A stretch of 64,000 nt of DNA from an uncultured Bacteroidia bacterium (GCA_902785825.1 CACZZZ010000008.1:1-64000), one strand, 5' to 3'; counted from the first letter of the stretch, positions 1 to 8,495 are shown. The notes: generated by a model not told the origin, from the letters alone. Numbers and translations are program-made.

Positions 1-41
1 CAAAAAGTAGTTCATCCGCACCATCCTTCTCACATCAAAAG

Positions 42-49
42 CAAATATA
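42..49 (-). promoter_or_regulatory. Leftward Bacteroidetes-type -7 element
   Basis: The minus strand reads TATATTTG here, a perfect match to the Bacteroidetes -7 consensus TAnnTTTG. About 25 bases further along the minus strand there are ATG codons (reading M-V-R-M-N-Y-F-L) that run off the left edge, so an unseen leftward gene probably starts here. No clear -33 TTG was placed. Confidence 0.45.
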
Positions 50-122
50 AAAAGTACACCGCAACCTCCATATTGGAATCACGGTGCAAATCTAAAAGAC
101 CGAAAACGGTTACAATACGAAC

Positions 123-745
123 ATGGCTTATAAGTCATTCAAGCCAACACTGAAAACAACTCAGAAAAATGTAATCTACCTTACCAAGGAGGAAATGGCC
201 CGTGTCCGCAATCTTCAATTGTCAGGAGCCCAGGCATACCTGGATCCGATTCGTGACGTCTTCCTGTTCTGCTGCTTCTCCGGACTCCGTCACTCCGACG
301 CCAATAATCTCCGCAGAAGCGACATAAAAAGCGGCCATATTGAGGTGATAGTATATCCATCGAACTTAACGACGTTACAAAGGCAATTCTGGAGAAATAC
401 AAGGATGCTCCCTTCAACGATAACAAGGCCCTGCCGAACTACACAAACCAGGCGATGAATCGCGATGTCAAGGAACTATGCCGACTCGCTGGTATCAATG
501 AGGAAATACGCATTACAACCTACAAGGGTAACGTCCGAACCGACGAGATCCATCCCAAGTGGGAACTGGTCGGAACCCATACGGGGCGACGCACCTTTAT
601 CGTCAATGCTTTATCCCTGGGAATCCCGCCGAACATCGTAATGAAATGGACTGGCCATAGCGACTATTCTTCCATGAAACCCTATATCGACATCGTGGAT
701 GATATTAAAGCAGCCTCGATGACAAAATTCAATGGATTATTGTAA
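123..745 (+). pseudogene. Frameshifted, 5'-truncated tyrosine recombinase (integrase)
   Basis: Two overlapping frames together encode the catalytic half of a tyrosine recombinase of the Bacteroidetes phage/transposon type. The first frame carries the catalytic arginine context FSGLRHSD. After about residue 75 it loses sense, and the second frame (455-745) carries HTGRR (the HxxR box), WTGHSDY (the H/W box) and the MKPYIDI segment with the nucleophilic tyrosine. The split therefore looks like a one-base frameshift around 345-365 rather than two genes. The N-terminal core-binding domain is absent; an in-frame stop lies at 93-95. It is very likely inactive. A sequencing error cannot be excluded from one read of the sequence. 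Confidence 0.85.
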
Positions 746-935
746 GTAGTATTTGTCAATAATGGCTGTTGGCATTCAATAATACTCGTCGGAATAACAG
801 TTGTCTATGAAAGAGAATGTCTTTCTTCCCTGTTTTTGCCTCTAGGAAACATTGCGAATTCTGGGTTTTACTATGGAATGACAGAGCTCGAAACACATCC
901 ATTAATCAATATGAATCTATAAATAATTGCAAAAA

Positions 936-967
936 TTTGCTAGAATTTATAGATTTTTATATCTTCG
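936..967 (+). promoter_or_regulatory. Promoter of the Fic gene
   Basis: TTTG at 936-939 is followed after 20 bases by TATCTTCG at 960-967, close to the Bacteroidetes -33/-7 pair (TTTG, TAnnTTTG) with one mismatch. The Fic start codon lies 14 bases downstream, so the untranslated leader would be very short. Confidence 0.5.
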
Positions 968-981
968 CAAAAACTTAAAAA

Positions 982-2301
982 ATGATTGAGTTACCTCCTA
1001 AGCAAGGCGATCGTATTACTATACAAACTCTTACTCTTTTAAAGAGTGAAGAAGTCCGAGAGATCATTGATAGTGCAAATGAAAAGTACTTGTATTGGTC
1101 CGAACTGAAATACAAGAAATGCCCTCAAGGGATAACCCATGAGAACCTATGGCAGGTTGTCAGTTTGTCTCGTGATATGCTTGTTAACTATGTCTGGCCA
1201 AAGTATCAAATACGGATACCTGTCACTAATTATATGCAGGGAATTTGCCATTATTTTGATATGAATTTCGGGGGATCATGGGGGAGTAATTCAATCTTGC
1301 CAGATAATGACAGAGAAAGGTTTCTGGTTTCATCAATAATGGAGGAGGCAATCTCTTCGAGTCAGTTGGAAGGAGCATCTTCGACTCGGAAGGTCGCCAA
1401 AGATATGCTCCGGCGAAACATAAAGCCTCGTAACAAATCGGAGCAAATGATTTTCAACAATTATCAAGCGATTAGATTCCTGACTGAGCATAAAGAGGAT
1501 AATTTGTCATCTGGGTTGATTCTGCGCATTCATGAACTTATGACAAAGGACACGCTTGATGATCCTCGAGATGAAGGCGTTTTCCGTTCTACTGATGATG
1601 TAGTTGTTGCCAATCATGTAACAGGAGAAGTCGTTCATACGCCTCCTTCGTATGTAGAGATTCCTTCTTTTATTGATGAATTATGTGGATTCGCAAACAA
1701 ACAGAATGATAATGTACGCTTTATTCACCCTATTATTAAAGCTATAGCCATTCATTTTATGGTTGCGTATATTCATCCGTTCGTTGATGGGAACGGACGA
1801 ACCGCTCGTGCGCTGTTTTATTGGTATATGTTAAAAAGCGGATACTGGCTGACGGAATATTTATCTATCTCCCGAATCATTTATCGCTCTAAAGCATCTT
1901 ACGAACGAGCATACTTGTATGCAGAGAACGATCGAAATGATATGGGATACTTCATCACATATCATCTTCGAACTTTAGAGATTGCTTTTAAGGAACTCAA
2001 GTCATATATTGAAAGAAAAATCACACAAAAACAAAGGGCTGTTGATTTCTTCCAGTTAGGAAACATAAATGAGAGGCAGGCCTCAATTCTTTCTATGGTA
2101 AGGGATGATCCAGGAATTGTCATGACAATCAAACAACTCTGTGGTAAATTCCAAGTCTCTCAACCGACAATCAAATCAGATATTGATAAACTAGTAGACC
2201 GCAGTCTACTATCACGGATTAAAGTCAATGGAAAACGCTACGACTACATAAAAGGGAGCAGTTTTGATAGTTGCCTTGAATCTATGATAAAAACCGAATA
2301 G
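982..2301 (+). CDS. Fic family protein with C-terminal winged-helix domain
   Basis: Fic enzymes transfer AMP or another nucleotide moiety to target proteins. Residues 265-276 are HPFVDGNGRTAR, a complete Fic motif with the catalytic histidine. Residues 126-131 (SSQLEG) fit the inhibitory motif (S/T)xxxE(G/N) lying N-terminal to the Fic core, so this is an auto-inhibited class II Fic rather than a toxin needing a separate antitoxin. Residues about 360-425 look like a helix-turn-helix/winged-helix domain (VSQPTIKSDIDKL), as in Fic proteins that regulate their own expression. It stands alone behind its own promoter and is visibly more AT-rich than the genes beyond 8.5 kb, which suggests acquisition with the neighbouring integrase. 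The target is unknown. Confidence 0.93.
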   Translation: MIELPPKQGDRITIQTLTLLKSEEVREIIDSANEKYLYWSELKYKKCPQGITHENLWQVVSLSRDMLVNYVWPKYQIRIPVTNYMQGICHYFDMNFGGSWGSNSILPDNDRERFLVSSIMEEAISSSQLEGASSTRKVAKDMLRRNIKPRNKSEQMIFNNYQAIRFLTEHKEDNLSSGLILRIHELMTKDTLDDPRDEGVFRSTDDVVVANHVTGEVVHTPPSYVEIPSFIDELCGFANKQNDNVRFIHPIIKAIAIHFMVAYIHPFVDGNGRTARALFYWYMLKSGYWLTEYLSISRIIYRSKASYERAYLYAENDRNDMGYFITYHLRTLEIAFKELKSYIERKITQKQRAVDFFQLGNINERQASILSMVRDDPGIVMTIKQLCGKFQVSQPTIKSDIDKLVDRSLLSRIKVNGKRYDYIKGSSFDSCLESMIKTE

Positions 2302-2413
2302 CCCGCATTATAACCTGCACCATTATACTATCAACTCTTCAATCATTTACGAATGTTGTTTTTATAGAAATTGATTGTCCATCATCTGTTGTCAATTTCT
2401 GGCATATCATCTG

Positions 2414-2445
2414 GTCCTCTCCCGAAGACGGGAGAGGACTTTTTT
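2414..2445 (+). terminator. Rho-independent terminator after the Fic gene
   Basis: A perfect 11-bp stem (2414-2424 with 2429-2439, loop AAGA) is followed by six T residues. It lies 113 bases past the Fic stop codon. Confidence 0.92.
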
Positions 2446-2903
2446 GTCAATTGCGGAAATCTGAGTATCATTTCAGAGTACCATTTTGATACTCGCCGGT
2501 GAAAAAACGCGGGATTTCGCAAAAAAGTCATAATAGCGTTTGGTTTTTCAAGTACTCCTTCCTAACATGTGCTTGGGAAAAGGTCCAGCCAGACAGATGT
2601 TTGGCACATTCCCTTTCCCGTGTTTGGCACATTCCGGCAAAACGCGCGTAGGATACTTCCTGCCGGACTGTACTTGATAATACGTTAAACTTTGATCATC
2701 CCCGGCTCCACCTGGGCAGAAGGCACTCGGCGTTCATGCCCTTGCCGTAGAACTCGGGTGTTCCGACTCCACGGTCTATGCACTGATGCGCACGCCACGA
2801 GAAGAAGATGGCTCCTCCGAAGGAGGCGGGATATTGAAGCCTGCTATCGTCTCCCGGACCTGCGATTCGGCATTTAAAGTATTTAAATAAAAATTTATAA
2901 CGT
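2446..2903. other. Gene-poor gap between Fic terminator and blaI
   Basis: No convincing gene is visible. A 15-base direct repeat lies at 2598-2635. Short open frames on both strands between about 2690 and 2880 have no recognisable domain; the minus-strand frames read like a decayed coding remnant but I cannot name a family. The sequence is consistent with a scar of past insertion and decay next to the integrase remnant. Confidence 0.5.
2598..2635. repeat. 15-base direct repeat, 23-base period
   Basis: TGTTTGGCACATTCC occurs at 2598-2612 and again, identically, at 2621-2635. Each copy contains TTGGCAC. Two identical sites about two helical turns apart are the arrangement expected of a tandem protein-binding site, but no neighbouring gene starts within 300 bases. 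Confidence 0.7.
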
Positions 2904-2904
2904 A

Positions 2905-2937
2905 TAATTGTCCAATTAAAACAATTAGTTATATTTG
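2905..2937 (+). promoter_or_regulatory. blaI promoter with overlapping operator dyad
   Basis: TTG at 2908-2910 and TATATTTG at 2930-2937 are spaced 19 bases apart and match the Bacteroidetes promoter. A perfect inverted repeat, TAATTGT (2905-2911) and ACAATTA (2921-2927), covers the -33 box and the spacer. This position fits an operator at which the downstream BlaI-type repressor blocks its own operon. The role is inferred; the sequence elements are seen directly. Confidence 0.7.
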
Positions 2938-2953
2938 CAAAAAAGCACACACC

Positions 2954-3313
2954 ATGAAACGACTGACGAAGAAAGAAGAGATTATTATGAATCATTTCTG
3001 GGAGAAGGGACCATTATTCGTGAGAGAACTTCGTGAACTGTATCCAGAACCCAGGCCACATATTAGCACACTGAGTACACAGGTTCGGATACTCCAGGAG
3101 AAGGGATTCATCGACCATAAATCTTATGGCCCCACATATCAGTACTACGCTATAATTACGCGCGAAGAGTACAAACAGCATTCGCTTATTGGGCTGATTG
3201 ACGAGTATTTCAACCATTCATATATCAACGTCGTTTCCGCGTTGGCGAAGGAAGAGAAAATAACGGTAGATGAATTGAAGGAAATCATCAAACTGCTTGA
3301 AAATGAACAATAA
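2954..3313 (+). CDS. BlaI/MecI-family transcriptional repressor
   Basis: This 119-residue winged-helix protein has the BlaI/MecI architecture: an N-terminal DNA-binding domain (about residues 1-70, with LSTQVRILQEKGFI as recognition and wing region) and a helical C-terminal dimerisation part. Family members repress an operon until a membrane metalloprotease causes their cleavage. The next gene, two bases downstream, encodes exactly such an M56 protease, and an inverted repeat sits on the promoter, so autorepression of the four-gene operon is likely. Nothing here points to a beta-lactamase. The start at 2954 is the first ATG after the promoter. Confidence 0.93.
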   Translation: MKRLTKKEEIIMNHFWEKGPLFVRELRELYPEPRPHISTLSTQVRILQEKGFIDHKSYGPTYQYYAIITREEYKQHSLIGLIDEYFNHSYINVVSALAKEEKITVDELKEIIKLLENEQ

Positions 3314-3315
3314 AC

Positions 3316-4629
3316 GTGCTGTCCTTCCTGTTATATGAAAGTAAGGTAGCGCTGTCGCTACTGGTCTTGTACCTGCCCTTCCGCTTCTTTTTGAAGAAAG
3401 AGACCTTCCATAGGTTCAATCGTGCGGTTCTGGTCGGGACGGCGATCCTGTCTTTCCTGATACCGTTGTGCATTATTACCATTCATAAGCCAATGGTGGC
3501 TCCGCCGGTGGTAGAGCCAAGCATTATTCCTGCGCTACCCAATCAAGATTCGGCAGTGCTTGAACAGGCTTATGAACCATGGTGGCCGAAGGCTCTTGCT
3601 ATGATATTCTTGACTGGCGCATCTTCCGTTCTGCTCAGATTACTTATCTCAACACTTTCCATCATCAAACTCATCCAACAAGGAGAATGTGTCAGAGAGG
3701 ATGACGGCTTCAGAATTATAGTTTCTAACCGTGACATAGCCCCCCTAAGTTGGATGAATTGTATCGTTCTTTCTCGGGATGATTGGGAAACTTCAAACGA
3801 ATACATCCTGACCCACGAGAAAGCGCATATCAGATTCAACCATTCCGTGGAACTGTTGCTGGTTGATATGATGTCAGTTCTCCAGTGGTTTAATCCTGTC
3901 ATCTGGATGCTTCGGGTCGATTTGCAGGAAATCCATGAATATGAGGCAGACAACGCTGTCCTGCTGAGTGGTGCTAATCGCAATGAGTATCAGACTATTA
4001 TCATGAGAAGAGCCGTTGGTAAGAAGGGCTATTCCGTGGCAAGCAGCTTTAATCACAGTATTCTAAGAAGCAGAATAACGATGATGCATCAATCCAAATC
4101 CCCCGTGATAAGGAAACTTCGAGTGCTTTATCTGCTCCCTCTTGTTTGCCTAGGAATAAGCTTGCAGGCAAGGACAGTCTATGTCCAATCAGGGAGAGAA
4201 GGTGTCTTTATAGAGGAAAAAAGCGAGGCGATTCTGCAAGAAATCGTCGTAGTCAGATATGACGAACGCTCCGCCAGTCATGAGGAGATCAGGCACGGAG
4301 CTAATCTCGAACCCGTCTTGGCCACTGATGCTCTTGATGTTGATACGATGCCTTACTGTACGGAATATTTTGCATTCTGGCTTAACGAGAGGTTGCTCTA
4401 TCCGAAGGAATGTATGTACGAAGGAACTGTTTGGGTCCGGTTTACGGTAGGAACAGATGGTCAAGTTAGCGATATCAAGGTTATTCACAGTATTTGCGAG
4501 GAACTTGATGATATCGTAGTGAAACTCATATCCAAGTCCCCGACCTGGGTCCCGGCGAAAAAGGAAGGCAATCCCGTAGCAGTGCAATTGATCCAACCTA
4601 TCGAATTCCATATCAGAACCATAGGATGA
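3316..4629 (+). CDS. BlaR1-like M56 metallopeptidase with TonB C-terminal domain
   Basis: This is an integral-membrane zinc protease predicted to sense a signal and relieve repression by the adjacent BlaI protein. It starts with GTG two bases after blaI. Hydrophobic segments occur near residues 5-25, 35-55, 90-112 and about 265-285. The zinc site is H167-E-K-A-H171, with E210 in the HEYEAD segment as the probable third ligand. The C-terminal 90 residues form a TonB-type domain (YPKECMYEGTVWVRFTVG and following) in place of the penicillin-binding sensor of true BlaR1. Family knowledge says such BlaR-TonB proteins pair with TonB-dependent receptors, and one lies two genes downstream. Its stop overlaps the next start (ATGA). 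Confidence 0.92.
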   Translation: MLSFLLYESKVALSLLVLYLPFRFFLKKETFHRFNRAVLVGTAILSFLIPLCIITIHKPMVAPPVVEPSIIPALPNQDSAVLEQAYEPWWPKALAMIFLTGASSVLLRLLISTLSIIKLIQQGECVREDDGFRIIVSNRDIAPLSWMNCIVLSRDDWETSNEYILTHEKAHIRFNHSVELLLVDMMSVLQWFNPVIWMLRVDLQEIHEYEADNAVLLSGANRNEYQTIIMRRAVGKKGYSVASSFNHSILRSRITMMHQSKSPVIRKLRVLYLLPLVCLGISLQARTVYVQSGREGVFIEEKSEAILQEIVVVRYDERSASHEEIRHGANLEPVLATDALDVDTMPYCTEYFAFWLNERLLYPKECMYEGTVWVRFTVGTDGQVSDIKVIHSICEELDDIVVKLISKSPTWVPAKKEGNPVAVQLIQPIEFHIRTIG

Positions 4630-5618
4630 AAGCTAAATGTTTATTGACGATATCCCTTCTTTTTATGGTGATTAACCTCTGCCATGCACAGAGGGTTATG
4701 TCTGCGGAAGATGTGATCAGGTCTTCTGGAGGAAGGATATCTTTCTTTGAAGGGATTTACAGAGAAACCAGACCTCAATTCGTCAGTTGGAGGTTGTTCA
4801 ATCCAGTTACACTGGATGAATCCAGGATTATCGTCAAATATGATGTTGACATAAAACTGGATTCTCTATCTGAACAGAGAGTGAAAGACCAGGTGCTTAC
4901 ACTCATCGGTCCCAAGATGATCCTTAGCTACGGACTTTGGAATTGGAGAGAGTCCGTATCTGCAACAGCGTATTACAGCAAGAAGGACGAAAAACCTTTT
5001 TTTGATTCATTGGCATCTGAATTTGGAGAACGGCCACACGGCTATGTTGAAATGATCAACTGGTTCGTTTACCGCGACCTAAAACAAAGGAATATACTGA
5101 ACAAACATGCCCTTCCTTTGAGAAGGAATTCCATAGAGTACACCGAATCTCTGCCTAAAATGTCCTGGGAGATACATCAAGAGACGAAAAGCATCCTTGG
5201 TTACGACTGCCAGAAAGCGGAGGTTGATTTCAGAGGGCGGCATTGGACGGTCTGGTTTACGCCTGAGGTTCCGGTAGATTGTGGCTTGTGGAAGTTCTCT
5301 GGTCTACCGGGCCTCATCATGGAAGCCACTTCTGCGGATGGCTTCTATATCTTCACGGCCGTGAGTATTGAGAACAAGGTGATGAAGATCCAGTCATATC
5401 CGAAAGTGGAAACAAATCGACTGACGCGGGAAAAGTTCCGCGCAATGGAGAGGGCGGTTTACACCAACCCGATATCTGGAGGAGTTTTCGACCAGGAAAA
5501 AGGACAGGATTATATGATTGGTGCCCATATTACCGTCGGAGACCCGAAAGATACGGACACCAAGATCTTCACATCAAATACATACTTAGGCCTCTATTTT
5601 CCGATGGAACTTGAATAG
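4626..5618 (+). CDS. GLPGLI family secreted protein
   Basis: A signal peptide (residues 1-22, ending CHAQ) precedes a 330-residue protein carrying the family-defining stretch SGLPGLIMEA at about residues 225-234. The GLPGLI family is confined mostly to Bacteroidetes, and its function is unknown; members often sit beside TonB-dependent receptors. Here the start codon overlaps the stop of the M56-TonB gene, implying translational coupling, and the receptor follows six bases after the stop. A periplasmic or outer-membrane accessory role in the same system is inferred. Confidence 0.9.
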   Translation: MKAKCLLTISLLFMVINLCHAQRVMSAEDVIRSSGGRISFFEGIYRETRPQFVSWRLFNPVTLDESRIIVKYDVDIKLDSLSEQRVKDQVLTLIGPKMILSYGLWNWRESVSATAYYSKKDEKPFFDSLASEFGERPHGYVEMINWFVYRDLKQRNILNKHALPLRRNSIEYTESLPKMSWEIHQETKSILGYDCQKAEVDFRGRHWTVWFTPEVPVDCGLWKFSGLPGLIMEATSADGFYIFTAVSIENKVMKIQSYPKVETNRLTREKFRAMERAVYTNPISGGVFDQEKGQDYMIGAHITVGDPKDTDTKIFTSNTYLGLYFPMELE

Positions 5619-5624
5619 CACAGG

Positions 5625-8198
5625 ATGAATCTTCGTGTTGTCATACTCATCACTCTCCTGACGTTGCCTTTCCGCTCCAATGCCCAGGTATATCCCTTCT
5701 CACTGAAGGGAAGGGTTACCGATACATCTGGAAAAGGAGTCGATGGAGCCAACGTGATGCTCCGGAAGCCAGGAAGCACAGCCATGATTGGCTTTACCTT
5801 GAGCGAACCGGATGGGGCATATTCCATCTCTGTCAATACCGAAGCGGATACTCTTCAAGTACTTGTATCCGGTTTCAACATCTCGTCGCATAACAAGACA
5901 GTAACAAGAAGTACAGGGATAGCCAACTTTACGGTTTCCAACCAGCAACAGACAATTCGGGAGGCAAAAGTGGCCGCCGATCCGATAAAGAGGGGAGGCG
6001 ATACGCTGACTTACTATGTCTCGCAGTTCAAGGAAGAAACGGACCGAAGCATCGGTGATGTACTGAAGAAGATGCCAGGAATTGAAGTGTCCTCAAGTGG
6101 AGGAATCAAGTACAACGGAAGGAGTATAAACAAGTTCTATATCGAGGGGCTGGACATGCTTGGGGGTAAGTACGGTATTGCCACCAACAATATCCAAGCC
6201 AGCGACATCGCCTCAGTGGAGATCTATGAGGGCCACCAGCCGATCCGCGTCCTTCAAGACTGGGTCAAGTCCGATGAAGCAGCCCTGAACCTCAAACTCA
6301 AGCAGGGGGCCAAGGGCACCTGGAACGGGATACTTGAGATAGGCGGCGGATATGCTCCGGCGATGTGGACCGGCAGTTTTACCCCGATGATGTTCAGCAA
6401 GAACGTCCAGACAATTCTGACTTACAAGACAAACAATACGGGCAATGATGTCGGGCAGGAACTGAAGTCGCAGTTCGGCGGTTTCGGTAGCATCCCGTCA
6501 CTTGTCAGCTGTGTCTCTCCCCAAACTCCACCACTAGATGAAAGGTCGTGGCTGAGAAACAATATCCATGCAGTATCCGCAAACGGCATCCTGAAAATCA
6601 ATGATGACTCAGACATTACCGTCAAGACACACTACATCCACGATACACAGAACTCATCAGGAAGCACGAGAACCGAGTACTTCGTCTCAGGGATGCCTTC
6701 CTTTACCGTAGAAGAGGCGACAGGACTGAAGGATAAGTCCGATGAACTTGAGTTGGAATTGCAGTATCGGCTTAACTCAAAGAAGAGATACCTCCTTGAT
6801 GAAATGTCTGTCAAGACAGAGAGAACCGAAGATTACGGAACAGTGCTGAAAGGGGGAACCAGTATAGACCAAACGACCAGTCTCCCATTCTTCAATGCGT
6901 CGAACCGTTTTCAATATGTCAGGACATTCGGGAACACCCAGGTTACCGCCCGTTCGACAACGTCCTTCAGCAAGAGAGATTCATACCTGGACGTAACACC
7001 GAATCTTTATGGAGAAATACTGGGAACGCGGGAAATGGTAAGGCAGGATATAAGCTCGGAGAAGCTATATTCCACGAACAGCGTCTCGACTTCTTTCAGG
7101 ACAGGGGGATTGATTATCGGACTGTCAGCGCAAGGAAACATTGACATAGAGTCTTTCAAATCTGAACTGGCTCCTGCGGATTCCATGCGTAACGATGCCC
7201 CTTGGAAGAGGTTTGACGCACGCCTTGGGTCCAGCTTGTCATATCAGGCTGGGAGGTTCGATTTTGACTTGTCCATTCCGGTCAGCTACATCGTAATCAA
7301 TGGAGAGGGACGTCCTCTCTTCGACCCGAGCGTATCTGCACGTTACAGGCTGAACCAGAGCCTCACTTTCAGAGCGTCCGCGAGTCAATCATACTCATTT
7401 TCCGGCCTGTACGACAGTTATGGCGGATATGTAATGACCAACTACAGGAACATATCCTCCCGGGGCGGAAAACTCAACAAATCCTCCAACTCATCCGCCT
7501 CGTTCGAGACCTCCTACTCGAATGCGGTCCATGCATTCTTTGTCAATGGAAGAATCGCCTATTCAAAGACGGGAAATGAACTCACATATGGAACCGTCTA
7601 CAACAGGGACTTCACGACCGTCAAACAGTATGACATGAGCAATGAAAGCGATGTTACGACCCTGTCCTTGAACGCAAGTAAACGTTTCCAGAGCATATCC
7701 ACCACTGTAAAAGCGGGAGTGGATGCGTCAGAATCACATTACCAGTATCTCCTCCAGGACATACTTATGCCAGTGACGAGGAGGACGCTTTCTGCGAACT
7801 GGGGTATTGATTCACGTTTGTGGCAGTCGATGTTGATTTCATATATGGGAAGGTTTTCTGACGGCGAGATCCGGTTCGACGGCTCTTCCACGGCAAGCAT
7901 CAAGACCATGAATCAATTGCTCTCTATGAGTTTTCTCTTGGGGCAGCATCTGATTGCGAAAGGATCTTTCCGCCACTACTATAATGACAGAAACGAGGGA
8001 GAGCAGAGGAATCTTTGCTTCGTTGATGCGGGGTTGAGCTATGTTTCAGGGCGTATGGAATACACCCTAAGTGCAAACAATCTTCTCAATACGAAGACCT
8101 ACTCAACCACGACTTTCAACACGAATACAATCTATTCAACAGTATACGAATTAAGACCGGTATCAGTCCTTCTCTCTATTAAGTTCAGTTTGAGATGA
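5625..8198 (+). CDS. TonB-dependent receptor-like outer-membrane protein
   Basis: The protein (857 residues) has a signal peptide (1-20), a carboxypeptidase-regulatory-like beta-sandwich domain (about 27-100, LKGRVTDTSGKGVDGANVML), a plug domain (about 115-225, with GDVLKKMPGIEVSSSG and YIEGLDMLGG) and a long C-terminal beta-barrel ending in an aromatic/basic terminus. This is the domain order of Bacteroidetes TonB-dependent transporters, but there is no SusD partner, so it is not a polysaccharide utilisation pair. It is the last gene of the BlaI/M56/GLPGLI operon. The substrate is unknown. Confidence 0.9.
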   Translation: MNLRVVILITLLTLPFRSNAQVYPFSLKGRVTDTSGKGVDGANVMLRKPGSTAMIGFTLSEPDGAYSISVNTEADTLQVLVSGFNISSHNKTVTRSTGIANFTVSNQQQTIREAKVAADPIKRGGDTLTYYVSQFKEETDRSIGDVLKKMPGIEVSSSGGIKYNGRSINKFYIEGLDMLGGKYGIATNNIQASDIASVEIYEGHQPIRVLQDWVKSDEAALNLKLKQGAKGTWNGILEIGGGYAPAMWTGSFTPMMFSKNVQTILTYKTNNTGNDVGQELKSQFGGFGSIPSLVSCVSPQTPPLDERSWLRNNIHAVSANGILKINDDSDITVKTHYIHDTQNSSGSTRTEYFVSGMPSFTVEEATGLKDKSDELELELQYRLNSKKRYLLDEMSVKTERTEDYGTVLKGGTSIDQTTSLPFFNASNRFQYVRTFGNTQVTARSTTSFSKRDSYLDVTPNLYGEILGTREMVRQDISSEKLYSTNSVSTSFRTGGLIIGLSAQGNIDIESFKSELAPADSMRNDAPWKRFDARLGSSLSYQAGRFDFDLSIPVSYIVINGEGRPLFDPSVSARYRLNQSLTFRASASQSYSFSGLYDSYGGYVMTNYRNISSRGGKLNKSSNSSASFETSYSNAVHAFFVNGRIAYSKTGNELTYGTVYNRDFTTVKQYDMSNESDVTTLSLNASKRFQSISTTVKAGVDASESHYQYLLQDILMPVTRRTLSANWGIDSRLWQSMLISYMGRFSDGEIRFDGSSTASIKTMNQLLSMSFLLGQHLIAKGSFRHYYNDRNEGEQRNLCFVDAGLSYVSGRMEYTLSANNLLNTKTYSTTTFNTNTIYSTVYELRPVSVLLSIKFSLR

Positions 8199-8241
8199 TG
8201 ACAATCTGCACACAAAATAGACACGTGTAGAACTCTGTTTG

Positions 8242-8272
8242 GGGATAAAAATGGGACATTTTTGGGGCCACT
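8242..8272. repeat. Dyad motif shared with 55866-55894 (copy 1)
   Basis: This 31-base stretch contains AAAAATG-GGA-CATTTTT, a perfect 7-bp inverted repeat, within flanks GGGA and GGGGCCACT. A near copy lies upstream of the araC-type gene at 55.9 kb. Its function is unknown; here it lies between the receptor stop and the tRNA-Ala terminator. Confidence 0.6.
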
Positions 8273-8278
8273 ATATGC

Positions 8279-8311
8279 AAAAAATCCCCCTCAGACCATT
8301 CTGAGAGGGAT
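8279..8311 (-). terminator. Terminator of tRNA-Ala (minus strand)
   Basis: A 12-bp stem with one mismatch (8284-8295 with 8300-8311, loop of four) is followed on the minus strand by six T residues (plus-strand A run 8279-8284). It lies directly after the 3' end of the tRNA gene. Confidence 0.85.
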
Positions 8312-8316
8312 CTTTG

Positions 8317-8389
8317 TGGAGCATAGGAGAATCGAACTCCTGACCTTTTGAATGCCATTCAAACGCTCTACCAACTGAGCTAATACCCC
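8317..8389 (-). tRNA. tRNA-Ala (anticodon GGC)
   Basis: The minus strand folds into a standard cloverleaf: acceptor GGGGTAT/ATGCTCC with A73, D arm GCTC/GAGC, anticodon stem TTTGA/TCAAA with loop ATGGCAT giving anticodon GGC, and T arm AGGAG-TTCGATT-CTCCT. CCA is not encoded. A promoter lies just upstream at 8401-8431 and a terminator just downstream. Its 3' end faces the accessory block to the left. Confidence 0.96.
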
Positions 8390-8400
8390 GTTTCGGACTG

Positions 8401-8431
8401 CAAATATAGAAACATTCCCTGAAACCACAAA
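8401..8431 (-). promoter_or_regulatory. Promoter of tRNA-Ala
   Basis: On the minus strand, TTTG (8428-8431) and TATATTTG (8401-8408) are spaced 19 bases apart, a perfect Bacteroidetes promoter ending 11 bases before the tRNA 5' end. Confidence 0.8.
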
Positions 8432-8495
8432 ATTTTTAGCAAAAAAATAGTTTCGGAAATGGCGTTTCCGCAAATATCTGAAAATAAACAATATA

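Noticed and set aside
2598..2640. Sigma-54-like -24/-12 promoter around TTGGCAC
   Set aside because: The GG and GC doublets are not at the required ten-base spacing in either copy, and no gene starts nearby.
2696..2995. A 99-codon minus-strand frame between Fic and blaI
   Set aside because: It runs through the blaI promoter and start, shows no recognisable domain, and its composition changes abruptly; at most its distal half is a decayed remnant.
3316..4629. A beta-lactam resistance sensor (true BlaR1)
   Set aside because: The penicillin-binding sensor domain is absent and replaced by a TonB domain, and no beta-lactamase gene is present.
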